Positions 22,359 to 38,674 are shown, counted from the stretch's first letter. The stretch is 64,000 nucleotides of DNA from Microplitis mediator (GCF_029852145.1 NC_079973.1:14215921-14279920), one strand, 5' to 3'. Program-made: numbers and translations. The notes: a model not told the origin generated them from the letters alone.

Positions 22359-22688
22359 GTTTTATTCAACTCATGCGCCCTATTCACGTTTTATCATGCC
22401 TAAAATGCGAACCCTAAATGGCCGGTTACCGACTGGTGAAAAATTATTTGTCAAAACGCAAGAAAGATGTCTACTACCCCGGCAATTGTGACGTAATGAA
22501 AATAAACGTAACTATCTTTCAAGCTCTTACTGAATATGGGGTAATTACAATTCCCTGTTGTTACCCATTGAGTAGCCAAGGTTGTGATGCCGAATGTTTT
22601 TTTTTCACCATGTCACTAAACAGCTATTGAAACTTCGCTTTTTAGGCGATTAATAAAACGTGAATAGCGCATATAAGTTGAATAAAAC
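22359..22688. mobile_element. MITE, 330 bp, TIR GTTTTATTCAACT
   Basis: About 50-bp imperfect inverted ends: GTTTTATTCAACTCATGCGC at the left; the complement at the right reads ATAGCGCATATAAGTTGAAT then AAAAC. Both arms also share ATTCACGTTTTAT. Inserted 8 bases into the LTR. The small frame 22418-22630 is inside it and has no family features. Confidence 0.7.
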
Positions 22689-22703
22689 TATGGGCGCAAA
22701 ATG

Positions 22704-22844
22704 TAGGGTAAGTCATAATCCGTCACCCGCGATGTGTTTAGCACTCGTCTCTGGTGCGCAGTATGCACTCGCTTCGCTCGTGCCTGCGCACCTGCGACTC
22801 GTGCTAAACGCATCGCGCTGACACATTATGAATCACTTACCCTA
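22704..22844. mobile_element. Short palindromic MITE, about 141 bp, TIR TAGGGTAAGT
   Basis: The ends TAGGGTAAGTCATAAT and ATTATGAATCACTTACCCTA are inverted repeats. The next block, GCGATGTGTTTAGCAC, pairs with GTGCTAAACGCATCGCG. The core is unusually GC-rich (GCACTCGCTTCGCTCGTGCC). A transcript would fold into one hairpin. Confidence 0.7.
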
Positions 22845-23810
22845 CTAGTTACGCCAATAACTATTTCATCACCGGGGATCTACCGGAGTGAAGTCCGAAT
22901 ACACTTACTGTTTTTGGCTACCTTGTTCAAAAATTCTTAAGCTGGGCGCCAGGTGATTTAATAATCACCAAATAAACAATTATCAAAAATGTCGGCTCAG
23001 GGTGGCGGATCGGGGAAAGGTCAGGCACTTAAGGTTACGATGAATAATTGATCAGAATTAAACACAGTAAGTAGTCGTATATTAAACACAAAATAATAAT
23101 TTGATCGGTATCACAAATAAAATTATCGGTTACAAACAAAATAATAAATTGCCGTTGTCGGCTTGACTCGATATAAACAGAAGTACTAACGAAATACTTG
23201 ACGAGTGACGTCAGAGTATTCTTACACGGCGAGGTGACAAGACTGCTGTTGCGAATGAGACACGGATAATCCGTAATTCTCAGAATTACTTGAACGAAAT
23301 AAAATAAAATATAAAATAATATTGAATTTCAGTAACGCGTCAAATTGCTCTGGCATACAATCATTACTCGTAATTAATTAATTAATTCTATTATTATTAC
23401 ACGAGACGTAATTCAATTATTTAATACAAAAAACACAGTCGTACACTTGTCAGTTCGCGCCGATGCTTCGGCTTGTTCACTTGTTCACAAAACTCGGAGA
23501 TTTGTTCACAAAATTATCGTATTATTATTCACGTAATAATTATTACTCGCGATTTAATTGTTCTTTCCGTAATCAAAATTGTTATTTTTAGTCGCGAATC
23601 GAATTGATCAAAAAAACGTGGCCGTTCAGTTCGAAGTATCCAACGGATCTCTCGTGACAATCAATGCGTCGAGTCGATTGCTCGGTCAAAGTCGGAATTT
23701 TTAGTCATAGATGGCTCTAGAATTTGCTCATCGGATTACGATCTACTATTCTTTCAAATAATATTGAACCACGGATCGATGTCGAATTTCCTCATGTTAC
23801 AATATATATA

Positions 23811-24328
23811 TTAGGGTGATTCATTTCCGCAAAAGTTTTTTTTTTTAAGTGCTCAAGCAAAATCTCAATCTACATCGAAAAAAAAAAATTATCACCAAAT
23901 ATGAGTTCTTAATTCCAATGCTAAGTACTTGCGATTCAATTTCAAAGATTTCCCATTAAAAATACACGTAAATTAAATTACTTTTTTTTTAACTTTCTAA
24001 TACTCAGCTGCGTTTAATGATATCAAGGCGGTTTTGGTCGCAAATCGTAGGGCATTTGGTGTTCTTTAAAAGTGCCCATAGTTACTTGGCTGTAATTCCA
24101 GCTGTTTCACTTGTGTCGGTTGCGAAAGTCATTTTTCCTATGAAATTGAGGTTTATTGGCTTGCAGAACGTAAACTAATGAAAGTACACTAAAAATATTG
24201 ATAGAAATTTAATAGGAAATTTTATTCCCTTCAAAAATAGTCCTATGAGTCAAGTCGCTAAAGTCCATAGTTTCCGAGTTATAAGCATTTTAATAATTTG
24301 AAAAATATTATGTCAATTATAATTTTTT
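23811..24328. mobile_element. Single arm of a TTAGGGTG foldback element
   Basis: It starts TTAGGGTGATTCATTTCCGC and is colinear with the left arm of the foldback at 58002-59032, including GGGCATTTGGTGTTCTT and CATAGTTTCCGAGTTATAAG. It stops at about the symmetry axis of that element, at a T-run, and is followed directly by the gypsy integrase. The mirror arm is missing. Confidence 0.7.
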
Positions 24329-24329
24329 T

Positions 24330-24600
24330 TTATGCACTGGATAGTGCATGTGCTATTGTCTCTGCAGTTCCATTGGATAACGGGACAACCTCAGGAAACC
24401 TCGTGAATCCGCCGATGATAGTCAACCATTGATTAAAGCCTCTTGACGTTTTTAAAGACACCAGGTCGATATGAATGTGCTCAAATCGTTCAGTTGGAGG
24501 TTCAAAACTGGCGATCGGTGATGACACGTATCTCTGAATTTTGTTTTTTCTGGCAATCGATGCAAGATTTCGCCCATTCACGGTAATCTTCATTAATCAA
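24330..24600 (-). pseudogene. Gypsy integrase core fragment
   Basis: It contains the linker RYVSSPIASFEPPTERFEHI followed by HIDLV (first catalytic aspartate present) and WLTIIGGFTRFPEVVPL. The usual IDRFTRW reads IGGFTRF. The zinc-binding part upstream is in another frame and the rest of the core is absent. Confidence 0.75.
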
Positions 24601-24705
24601 CGGCCAGACGTACCGTTTGGAGACAAGTTTAAGCGAACCTTTGATTCCGGGATGAGCAAGCGAGTGCAGTGAGTTAAACACCTTCTTTATCAGCGGCTCT
24701 GGAAC

Positions 24706-25029
24706 TTATGGACGCACTGTACCTGATGCAGTGTCACAATACAGTGCAGGCCCATTGTCGAGTTGTATCGCCTTTAAATTCAAAGCAGTTGTTTGACGTA
24801 ACAACTGCTGAAGTTTAACGTCGGTTTGTTGAGCGTTGGCAAGTTTTTGCGACGTGATAGCAGTAGATACTGCTTCGACACGTGACAATGTGTCAGAGAC
24901 ATTATTGTCGGTACCCGACACATGTCAAATGTCGGAGGTGAATTGACCGATGAAATCGAGTCAACAAAATTGCCAAGGCGATGCTCTTTCGGTGCGCTGT
25001 TTGTAAGCGTGCTGAAGCTGCTTGTGATC
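24706..25029 (-). pseudogene. Gypsy RNase H C-terminal part and connection to integrase
   Basis: It starts with DHKQLQHAYKQRTERASPWQ and, after two stops, continues SGTDNNVSDTLSRVEAVSTA, the characteristic end of gypsy RNase H. The preceding residues (FEGRHVTIYT) are at 26744 and upstream, on the other side of the LINE-derived insertion. Confidence 0.75.
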
Positions 25030-25410
25030 AGTGTAGATTTAAATTTAGATTTATTATCGATCATAGAGTATAACTCCTTGTAATCACAATGTTTTACAAT
25101 ATTACATAAAATCGCATTTGAATACTTATTATAATTAACATATGTAAGTATCAATATGACTCTCAACCCACAAAATTATTGAGATGAGACTAAAAATGGC
25201 CATCAAGTTTAAGTTAGTTAATTTATAATCGACCTCATAATATCTAATACAATTTAATGAATCAATTATAACTTCACACTTATTTTAAATTATATTGATT
25301 CTTATATCGATTCACTCTCACACTCTAGCTTGGGACGATTGTAAGGGATTCGCAGAGATGTTTGATAAAGAGTGAGAATCCAAGTTTTGCTATAGTTCAG
25401 ATAAATCTGT

Positions 25411-25897
25411 AGTAGGCACTATTTTCATTGGTTTTGAAGTTGCATTTTTTCTCATAATTACCGCTCCATTTGCAATCCAGATCAATTTCGAATCAACTTG
25501 CGAATACTGCTTGCGAATTTTCTCTCGAAATTGGTATAGTTCTGCTGGAATCCGATGATTAATATTTATTTTCCATTTTTACATTGTGGTAATTGTGAAT
25601 TAATAACTGACGATGAGAGTTCAGGCAACTGTTTCTTCTTTTCAATAAATGAATTACATTTCGTCACTGTTGAAAGTTCAAGTAATATAGCACGCGATCT
25701 TATTCGGCTTTCATCAGTAGTTGCTATATTACTTATCACATTTTTACCGATGCGTTGAGCCTGTATAATATCATCTGGATTTAAGGCAATATCGAGTGCA
25801 TAAGCAAGCTTAGGAATAACAGACGACACGATATCTTTTTGATTAGTAGTATTAATAGTTACAGGAATCCCAGTGATAACTAATTGGTTTGCCACGC
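25411..25897 (-). pseudogene. LINE ORF1 C-terminal domain (FP25K/L1-ORF1-like fold), frameshifted
   Basis: The first frame (25895-25566) has VITGIPVTINT, then ALNPDDIIQAQRIGK and SRAILLELSTVTKCNSFIEK, the pattern 'I-x-GIP ... DI-x-A-x-R-I ... I-x-V-x-F' typical of L1 ORF1-like and baculovirus FP25K-like domains. Its expected end (LYQFREKIRKQYSQ and LIWIANGAVIMRK) continues in another frame to a TAG near 25411, implying a frameshift at the A-run near 25575. The apparent start is GTG and is not a real initiation site. Confidence 0.6.
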
Positions 25898-25910
25898 TTT
25901 GACAGGCCAG

Positions 25911-26450
25911 TCATAGCATTAATGCCCTGTCAACAGATGACAATGCTTCGGTGGAATTAAATGTTAGTTTGGCTTCAAGAGTATCAAGACGAGCGTCTTG
26001 CAGAGATAGCTTTGCATCAATTTCATTGGTCAATTTTTTATTTTCACTTACATCTATGTTAATTTTATTAATGCTTCTACTTACTAAAGCAACATTTTTA
26101 TGAATAGAGGCAATTTCTTCTTTCGCTTGTTTGTTATCATTTTGAAGATACCTGAAAGAATTCGTTAACGCATCAACTTTATTATCAATTCCTTTTATTA
26201 TATCTTTAAGTTCATTTAAATTATTAATACTGATCTCAAACTTATCAAGCAATTGGTTCATCCGATTTTCAGTATAACATATTGGACAATGATTGTTTAT
26301 AGCAGCTGCACGATCCGCCGTATCATCAAGTAACAGTCTAATAACGACGCAATCAATATGAAATATGTGTTTATTTTCACACTTGGATGATACGCTGATC
26401 GCTACTTTATCGATAGTTGAATAGCATAATGCACAGATTGATTCAGTCAT
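25911..26450 (-). CDS. LINE ORF1-like protein, RING/PHD-type finger plus coiled coil
   Basis: ATG at 26450. Residues 6-9 are CALC, then SKCENKHIFHIDC (about 22-34) and CPICYTE (about 55-61), a cysteine/histidine pattern of the RING or PHD type that occurs in ORF1 proteins of some LINEs. Residues 65-165 are rich in Leu/Ile/Asn/Lys with heptad-like spacing and are probably coiled coil. The frame stops at 25911, and the following domain is in another frame starting about 25897, so either a frameshift or an intended short product. It belongs to the 1.7-kb insertion; it has no RT partner in the window. Confidence 0.65.
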   Translation of the reverse strand: MTESICALCYSTIDKVAISVSSKCENKHIFHIDCVVIRLLLDDTADRAAAINNHCPICYTENRMNQLLDKFEISINNLNELKDIIKGIDNKVDALTNSFRYLQNDNKQAKEEIASIHKNVALVSRSINKINIDVSENKKLTNEIDAKLSLQDARLDTLEAKLTFNSTEALSSVDRALML

Positions 26451-26743
26451 TTTAGTACTGGATTAATCTACAATAGCGCACACATCACCAGAAGAGCAAT
26501 AATAAGTTGAGACGACTATAAATTTGTGATTAATGACCAAACCTATAACAACGCTGGATCAAACTAAATTAATTCAAACACAATTTCACTAAATTGTCAG
26601 ACTGTATATAATTAGTTACAAATAATCACTAAACTTTTTAGTTTAAGAAAAATACAGCCAAAAGATTTAAATAACAACTTGATGGGATTTATAAGCAGAC
26701 TTCGACAGAGCAACAGTAAACACGACGTGCACAGAGTGTAGAT

Positions 26744-26948
26744 CGTAACATGCCGGCCTTCGAAAATATGCCGAAAGTATTTTACAGCCTCGTAGATGGC
26801 ATTCAACTCGCGGTCGTACGTCGACAATTTTTGAATCGACGGGGACACTTTTCGACTGAAAAATGCCAGTTGTTATCCCCTTTTTGTTGCAATACGGCTC
26901 CAATACTGATTTCGGATGCGTCGGTGAGTATTGCCCAGTCAGCATCGA
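26744..26948 (-). pseudogene. Gypsy RNase H N-terminal part, frameshifted
   Basis: Fragments of TDASEISIGAVLQQKG and STYDRELNAIYEAVKYFRHI are visible in different frames. They correspond to the start and the active-site Glu-containing helix of gypsy RNase H. It ends at the target duplication of the LINE insertion. Confidence 0.7.
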
Positions 26949-28088
26949 TCAAGTAGCATCCGTGAGAGCTCGTTTAGCTGACTTGAAAGACTCTTGAAGT
27001 TCAGTTGTCCAGTTAACAGGATGAGAGCCTTTGACTTTGGGTCCTTCCAAAATTTTATTAAGCAGTGCTAGAATTTCTGCAGCGTTCTTGATGAACTTTC
27101 TGTAGAAATTCACTGTGCCGAGAAATCGACGAAGAGCTTTTACGATGTTAGGAGGCTCGAAATTGACAATAGCCTCGACTTTTTCCGGTAACGGCTTGAT
27201 TCCATCTTTAATGATGAGATGGATGAGAAATTTTACTTCTGGTAGACCAAACTGGCATTTCGATACATTAATTACCAGTCCGTATTCACGAAGACGCTCG
27301 AATAAAATTTTCAGGTGCTCCATGTGCTGCTTTTCGTCGTTTGATGCAATTAAGATATCGTCAATGTATGGAAAGACGAATTCAAGGTCGCGAGTGACCT
27401 CGTCAATAAATCGTTGAAACGTTTGAGCCGTGTTTCTAAGCCTAAACGTCATAAACCGGAACTCGAATGGTCCGAACGGTGTGATGATCGCCATTTTCGG
27501 CACGTCCTCTGGTGCAACGGGTATTTGTAAAAATGCTTTTGCAAAATCGATGACTGAAAATATATTTTTACGGTGTAAAAATGCGGCAAAGTCGTCAAGA
27601 TAACGCAGCGAGTATTTGTCGATTAGGGTTCGATCGTTAAGTGGACGGTAATCACCGCACGGCCTCCATTCTCCGGACATATTCTGCGCTAAATGAAGTG
27701 GTAAAGCCCAGGCGCTGTTAAATGACGTGCAGATACCTTCCTCGATCATTTTACGGAATTCAGCTTGTGCAATTTTAAGCTTATCTGGAGCCAGGCGTCT
27801 TGCCTTGCACAAAACTGGCGGGCTAGGTGACGTTCGAATATGATGAACCGTTGAATGTTTTCTAGTTTGACGCTGAGTAGCATCAGGTCGAGTAATATCG
27901 GTAAATTCTCTTAATAATTCTATATCCGCAGAATTTCCATCGACTGCTTTAATATTTGTTTCCGCCGATGTCGTGTGAGTATTTCCGGGTGTCAATAAAC
28001 CAGTGATGCCATTACGAAGGCATTTTCGTTTTAGATCGACTAGTTTAGTCTCAGATAAATAGGCGGCGAGAAATCGATTGAGAATCAT
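26949..28088 (-). pseudogene. Gypsy reverse transcriptase, 379 codons open, part of a broken element
   Basis: The frame is open across the whole RT. The order is a short post-protease linker (LVDLKRKCL), EFRKMIEEGIC, WRPCGDYRPLND, IFSVIDFAKAFLQIPV (first catalytic Asp), MTFRLRNTAQTFQRFID, FPYIDDILIAS (YIDD catalytic pair intact), GLVINVSKCQFG, and RRFLGTVNFYRKFI at the thumb/connection. All key residues that I can see are intact. It cannot work as an element because protease, RNase H and integrase are damaged. Confidence 0.85.
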
Positions 28089-28097
28089 TAGCCGCCT

Positions 28098-28466
28098 CTA
28101 CTGATTCTCGTTTGCGTTTCCCTGCCATTTGCAGCCGGGAATGCACGATCGGGCATTTTTACCGTGCTTGCAATCGTACCAACAGAAGTCAAACTTCTTC
28201 GGTACACATGACCGTGATTGACTGCGAGATCTCGATCGACCACGTCTCATCGTCAAGTTTTTCACTTGGTTCGTCAGCGGTGCAATTTCTCTGTGCATTG
28301 CGGCAATCTCGCCGTGCTTGGTGGTTGACGATGATGAATTTGCTGTAACAGCGGCAACTTGGGGTTTGAGCGATATACGCTCAACCATACGGTCAGCTGA
28401 CTCGGCGAGCTTGTCCAGCGTTGCGTCGCTGAAAGCTTCCAAACACACTTGAATTTCTTTTTGCAA
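28098..28466 (-). pseudogene. Gypsy gag C-terminal part with zinc knuckle
   Basis: It contains a helix typical of insect gag (DATLDKLAESADRMVERI), an Arg/Ser-rich stretch, and CWYDCKHGKNARSCIPGCKW, a variant of the CWYHxxFGxxAxxCxxPC motif of this gag group. The frame ends 9 bases before the RT frame begins, with the protease absent. Confidence 0.75.
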
Positions 28467-28607
28467 GTATGAGAACCAGTGAACTTTGATGATAATATCA
28501 TCAATGCCTAGAACTAATCCGCGGAGGTAACATAAGTGCTGTGACGGAGTTCGATCACCTAATCTCTCTCCATCCAGAAACTGTGAAATTCTAACTTCTT
28601 CCGATTT

Positions 28608-28955
28608 TTAAAAGCATTTTATCAGAGCCGCCTTGAGATCGTTGTACGGAGTGGTCGCAGAAGGCTGCAGAATTAACTGCTCGACTTCTGGGGTGACGCA
28701 AGTGTCAAGCAATGGAATCACCAAGTCAAATTTGGCATGCTCGGTAGTCACCTGGTGCGTTGAAAATTGCGCCTCGACCTGCGCAAACCGTAACTTCAGA
28801 TTTTTCGTACTGAATTGAGGTGCTTTAATATTCACGGCCATATATAATTTTATTGAAGAGAACGACGACGATCCCGACGATTGAGATTTAAATGTGTCTT
28901 CGTCAGATGACTCGGACTTTATTTATTTGTCGCCGTCTACTTTCGAGTCTGACAT
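28608..28955 (-). pseudogene. Gypsy gag N-terminal part
   Basis: The ATG at 28841 lies within a longer gag frame. Upstream codons encode an acidic, serine-rich stretch preceded by an in-frame TAA near 28922 and an ATG near 28955. Downstream are RFAQVEAQF, LVIPLLDTCVTPEVEQLILQ and TPYNDLKAALIKCF, then a stop; gag continues in another frame. Confidence 0.7.
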
Positions 28956-29012
28956 CAGTAAACTGCCGAAATTTATCGATCGCTTCACCTAGTAGCAACG
29001 CTACATATATAT

Positions 29013-31544
<2,532 letters not shown>

Positions 31545-31558
31545 ATATATATATATAT

Positions 31559-31904
31559 TGTAAGAAAGACACTTTAATATATTTCACTTGCTAGTAGATA
31601 GAACCAGATATTTATTTAACAGTTAAACATTATTGAACCCGACAACTAATCGTATAATATGGACAGTTAAAAATAAGTAATATAATAAGGGAAAGGGACA
31701 AAGTAGCTAGATGACGTCACGTTGGGTCCTCTCGGAAGGCCCCGTCGGAATGCTTCTTCTTCGTCAGCCTCAATGTCCATCTCACCCTTCTCTAGTGGGG
31801 GTGAGCCTTGTCACAGGCTGGGGGTAGCTCCTGACGTCAGAGGCTACAGGCCTCAAGATACCTATCGAGCAAAAGGCTCGATATTCAGGAACGAGTAGCT
31901 TACA
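31559..31904. mobile_element. Solo LTR, 346 bp (TGTAAGAAAG...GTAGCTTACA)
   Basis: TG/CA ends with inverted TGTAAG and CTTACA, flanked by TA tracts. The interior has GC-rich blocks (GGGTGAGCCTTGTCACAGG) unlike the surroundings. No coding sequence. Confidence 0.55.
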
Positions 31905-31927
31905 ATATATATATATATATATATATA

Positions 31928-32630
31928 TCGCCATCGGCGCGAATCTGAACAAAGTGTACAACCGATTTGTTAATGAACAAGTGAAGTGCGATAACAATTA
32001 ATTAATGAAATCATTAATTACGCGTTATAACTGTGTGATAGTGAAATTTAACGCGTTACCGAAATAAAATATTATTTTATTTCATCGAGCAATTCTGAGA
32101 ATCACGGATTATCTGTGCCTCATTCGCAACAGCAGTCTTGTCACCTCGCCGTGTAAGAATACTCTGACGTCACTCGTCAAGTATTTCGTTAATACTTCCG
32201 CTGTATGTGTGTCTCCGGACAATAAAATTATTTTAATTTTAATTTCGTGAACCGACTGTGTCTTTTTTGAGCAATGAACTGATTTTGTTTTCCGATCAAC
32301 TTCGAGCAATTTAGTTTTGTTTATATCGAGTCAAGCCGACAACGGCAATTTATTATTTTGTTTGGAACCGATTATTTTTGTGATACCGATCCAGTATTTT
32401 GTGTTTAATATACGACTAATAATTTGTTGAATTCTGATAATTATTTAACCGTAATCTCAAGTGCCTGACTTTTCCCCGATCCGCCACCCTGAGTCGACGT
32501 TTTTGATAATTGTTTATTTAGTGATTATAAAATCACTTGGCGCCCAACTAATAATTTGAACAAGGTTGCCAAAAATCGTAAGTGTATTCGGACTTCACTC
32601 CGGTAGATCCCCGGTGGTGAAAAACCCATT

Positions 32631-32633
<3 letters not shown>
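31928..32633 (+). mobile_element. LTR of the gypsy-like family, copy 3, truncated, opposite orientation
   Basis: It is the reverse complement of part of copies 1 and 2: CACTTGGCGCCCAACTAATA, CCCCGATCCGCCACCCTGAG and CTCCGGTAGATCCCCGG are all present. It ends ACCCATTACA at a TA tract. The beginning is missing; a TA tract takes its place at 31927. Confidence 0.7.

Positions 32634-32694
<61 letters not shown>
32634..32694. repeat. (TA)n microsatellite
   Basis: About 60 bases of TA between the truncated LTR and a foldback element. Confidence 0.95.
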
Positions 32695-32698
<4 letters not shown>

Positions 32699-33837
32699 GG
32701 TGGTCCGTTTGGAACGACTATTTTTTTTTTTTCGCTCCCACTGAAAAATATTGTTGTAGACATTGAAAAAAAAATTCTCTTAAAGTTTTAGCTCTTAATT
32801 TTAATTCTAAGTACTTTACATTTGATTTTGAAATTTTCCCATTTAAAATACATGGGAAAGTTGGGATTGTTTTTTCAATTCTCTATAACTCAGCCGCATT
32901 TTAAGTTATCGGGTCACCGTTTGCGGCATTTTTTAGGTAATTTGATACTCTGCAAAAGTTTCCTTAATAGTTTTACTCTGACTTTAATTGTTTTTTCTGT
33001 ATCGGTTCTGAAAATAATTTTTTTAATAATAATTTAGGTTTTTAGTTGATATTAACTAAATAACGAAATTTACAGAAAAAGTGCAGATAACGATTTTTTA
33101 GGAAATTTTATTCGCTACAAAAAAGGTCCTCTTAGTTAAGTAGCTTAAGTTCTCCGTTCACGTGATATAGGGATTTTAGTAATTTTGTAAATAAAATATT
33201 TGTCAAAAATTTTTCCGAAGTTCATCAATTTGACCCCTTTTGATTTTAATGACTGGATTAAATTAATGAAAGGAAAATTATTTACTGATTTAAAATTGAA
33301 ATGAAATAGCATTTGGTGGAATTTTTTGAAAAATATTTTATTTACAAAATTACTAAAATCCCTACATCACGTGAACGAAGAACTTGAGCCACTTAACTGA
33401 AAGGACCTTTTTTGTAGCGAATAAAATTTCCTAAAAAATCGTTATCTGCACTTTTTCTGTAAATTTCGTTATTTAGTTAATTTCAACTAAAAACCCAAAT
33501 TATTATTAAAAAAATTATTTTCAGAACCGATACAGAAAAAACAATTAAAGTCAGAGTAAAACTATTAAGGAAACTTTTGCAGAGTATCAAATTACCTCAA
33601 AAATGCCGCAAACGGCGACCCGATAACTTAAAATGCGGCTGAGTTATAGAGAATTGAAAAAACAATCCCAACTTTCCCATGTATTTTAAATGGGAAAATT
33701 TCAAAATCAAATGTAAAGTACTTAGAATTAAAATTAAGAGCTAAAACTTTTAGAGAATTTTTTTTTCAATGTCTACAACAATATTTTTCAGTGGGAGCGA
33801 AAAAAAAAAAATAGTCGTTCCAAACGGACCACCCTAA
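32695..33837. mobile_element. 1.14-kb near-perfect foldback element with TTAGGGTGGTCC ends
   Basis: It begins TTAGGGTGGTCCGTTTGGAA and ends with the complement, TTCCAAACGGACCACCCTAA, next to TA on both sides. The arms match almost base for base and meet near 33240-33290. The frame at 32822-33037 is inside an arm. No transposase. The ends resemble mariner-type TIRs. Confidence 0.85.
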
Positions 33838-34632
33838 TATACATATATATACATACAAGCTGATACCGGCCTTCTTCGCGGAGAATTTTGCAATGTTGGA
33901 TGAATATATCTTTTTTCATTATTGATGTCAATATCCTAGCGTTTGCCGGTCGAACATCCCTAAATGTTCCTAATCTTCCGCACCTTTTTATAGAAGATAA
34001 AGTTGTAGGTGGTAATAACGAAGTATTGAGTCACTTTATGATACCCCGTCTAGCCCCATAATAGTCATTCAAAAAAAAAAGCACTATCGATTTTTCAGTT
34101 GCGTCGACAATAAATGTTTCGAGTTTTTTGCCTGTAGGTCTTTAAGATTGAAGACGTAAAAATTTTCATTTTTCACGACCCCACAAACTTTAATAAATGT
34201 CAACTTTCTAAAAAAAATTTCTGTCGTTCATTTTCTCTTTTCTAAGCAAATATTTGTTTTATCTTTCGAATATACAGGTCAGTTGGTTCATAAATAAAGA
34301 GATTTCAATTCTAATCATACTCTCCAACTCTCTTGACGGTAAACTTCCGATAAAAAGTTTCAATATTAACCTTCATGTATCGTAGTAAATATTCATTTCA
34401 AATTTCAATATTGGAGGTATTTTGGTTGAAATACAAAAATTTCAAGTTAACTCCCCCAAAAACTCACGAAAAATTCCATTCGTTAGAAAAAAAAAGTTAG
34501 ACTAAAATTGTTAGCTAAATCATGAATGCTTACATGTGTCGATACGTCTATCAGCTAATATAAATAAAATTTGGAAAATCCAAAAGTGCACGACTCGTAA
34601 TGCTCATTTATTATGAAATAATAAATAACAAT
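33838..34632. other. Unassigned DNA
   Basis: No family recognised. The segment 34550-34625 shares GCACTTTTGGATTTTCC (reverse complement) with 12232-12285. The remainder has no frame or hairpin that I can support. Confidence 0.35.
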
Positions 34633-37910
<3,278 letters not shown>

Positions 37911-38674
37911 TATTCTTTTATTAATTGTAACTAAACGACACTGAGTTACCTCGTCATTCGCAATAGGGGACCTACAAATCGTTCAAAGAATTTAAAAGGA
38001 AAAAATTCGATTCAATTACTGGATTTTTTAGCAAGTTATCATGTTTACGGGATCCGTACTTGACGGACAGGAAATTTTTTGAAATTATTTCGATGTTTTT
38101 TCTATTTTTATCGGACTAAATAAATTTTTGAAAAGTATGGAACTAATCTCCATTAAATTATCTTTAAAGTAGTATGCAAAATATCTTAATTCCGTGAACT
38201 GACAGGGGTACAATAATTGAAATAGTCGCCGAAGTGAGGCGAAAAAATTTTTCGATCGTAAAGCACGAGTCGTGCAATAAATACTTAATTCTCTCTAAAA
38301 TTGTAGTGTTTCTGTTACGTCCGATTAATTTCTATAATTTTCAAAATAATTCCTTTATATTCATAAAATTTTCTAACATTAAATGAGCCACGCGAACACC
38401 AAAATATCTGCTAAGGGAAATCTTAGTGGGGAGAATAATGCGTGCGCCGACCCAAATGAAAAATATGGAGGGGCCGATAAGAAAATTTTGGGCCCCAGAA
38501 ACAATAGGAAACTCTCACTCTCTTCCGGCTGCAATCATCAAAGTGTGAACAAGTTTTTTTTATGCAATGAAGAAAAAGAAAAGGAAAAGAGTTAGTTTAA
38601 CGAGTATAAGTACTACATCATGTATTCGCACAGAGAAACCAGGTACAATTAAAATATTAAATAAATTCAAAATG
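37911..38674. other. Unassigned DNA with one unrecognised 70-codon frame
   Basis: A frame at 38383-38595 (plus) starts MSHANTKISAKGN and ends EEKEKEKS, hydrophilic and lysine-rich. I know no family for it. It lies upstream of an integrase relic and might be part of a retroelement, but nothing shows this. Confidence 0.3.

Larger units (their letters stand above)
22351..23801 (-). mobile_element. LTR of a gypsy-like family, copy 1, with two nested MITEs
   Basis: It starts TGTAACGGG and ends CATGTTACA between TA tracts. After the MITEs the sequence from 22858 (CACCGGGGATCTACCGGAG) to the end is colinear with 30507-31544, including TGGGCGCCAGGTGATTTAAT and GGGTGGCGGATCGGGGAAA. The third copy, at 31928-32633, is reversed. 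By the position of conserved blocks I take the LTR's own direction as minus. It lies just downstream of the minus-strand gypsy relic, but membership is not proven. Confidence 0.65.
25039..26734 (-). mobile_element. ORF1-only LINE-derived insertion, 1696 bp, with 9-bp target duplication
   Basis: The insertion splits the gypsy RNase H between the codons of TIYT and DHKQL. The plus-strand nonamer AGTGTAGAT is present on both sides (25030-25038 and 26735-26743). On the minus strand the insert has a leader of about 284 bases, an ORF1-like coding region (26450 to about 25411) and a 3' part of about 370 bases ending in AAATCTAAATTTAAA, without a long poly(A). No endonuclease or reverse transcriptase motif is seen. 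It resembles in design the mammalian HAL1 elements, which carry only L1 ORF1. Confidence 0.7.
24330..28955 (-). pseudogene. Ty3/gypsy retrotransposon body (gag-RT-RNase H-integrase), protease missing, interrupted
   Basis: Reading down the minus strand: gag start with an acidic Ser-rich stretch and APQFSTKNLKLRFAQVEAQF (28955-28608); gag end with CWYDCKHGKNARSCIPGC (28466-28098); an open RT frame (28088-26949); RNase H (26948-24926, split by a 1.7-kb insertion); the SGTDNNVSDTLSR end of RNase H (24921); and integrase with ERFEHIHIDLVSL and GFTRFPEVVPLSNGTAE (24593-24330). There are stops and frameshifts in gag, RNase H and integrase. Between gag and RT, where a DSGA/DTGA protease should be, there is none. 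The 3' end is cut by a foldback arm. Confidence 0.85.
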
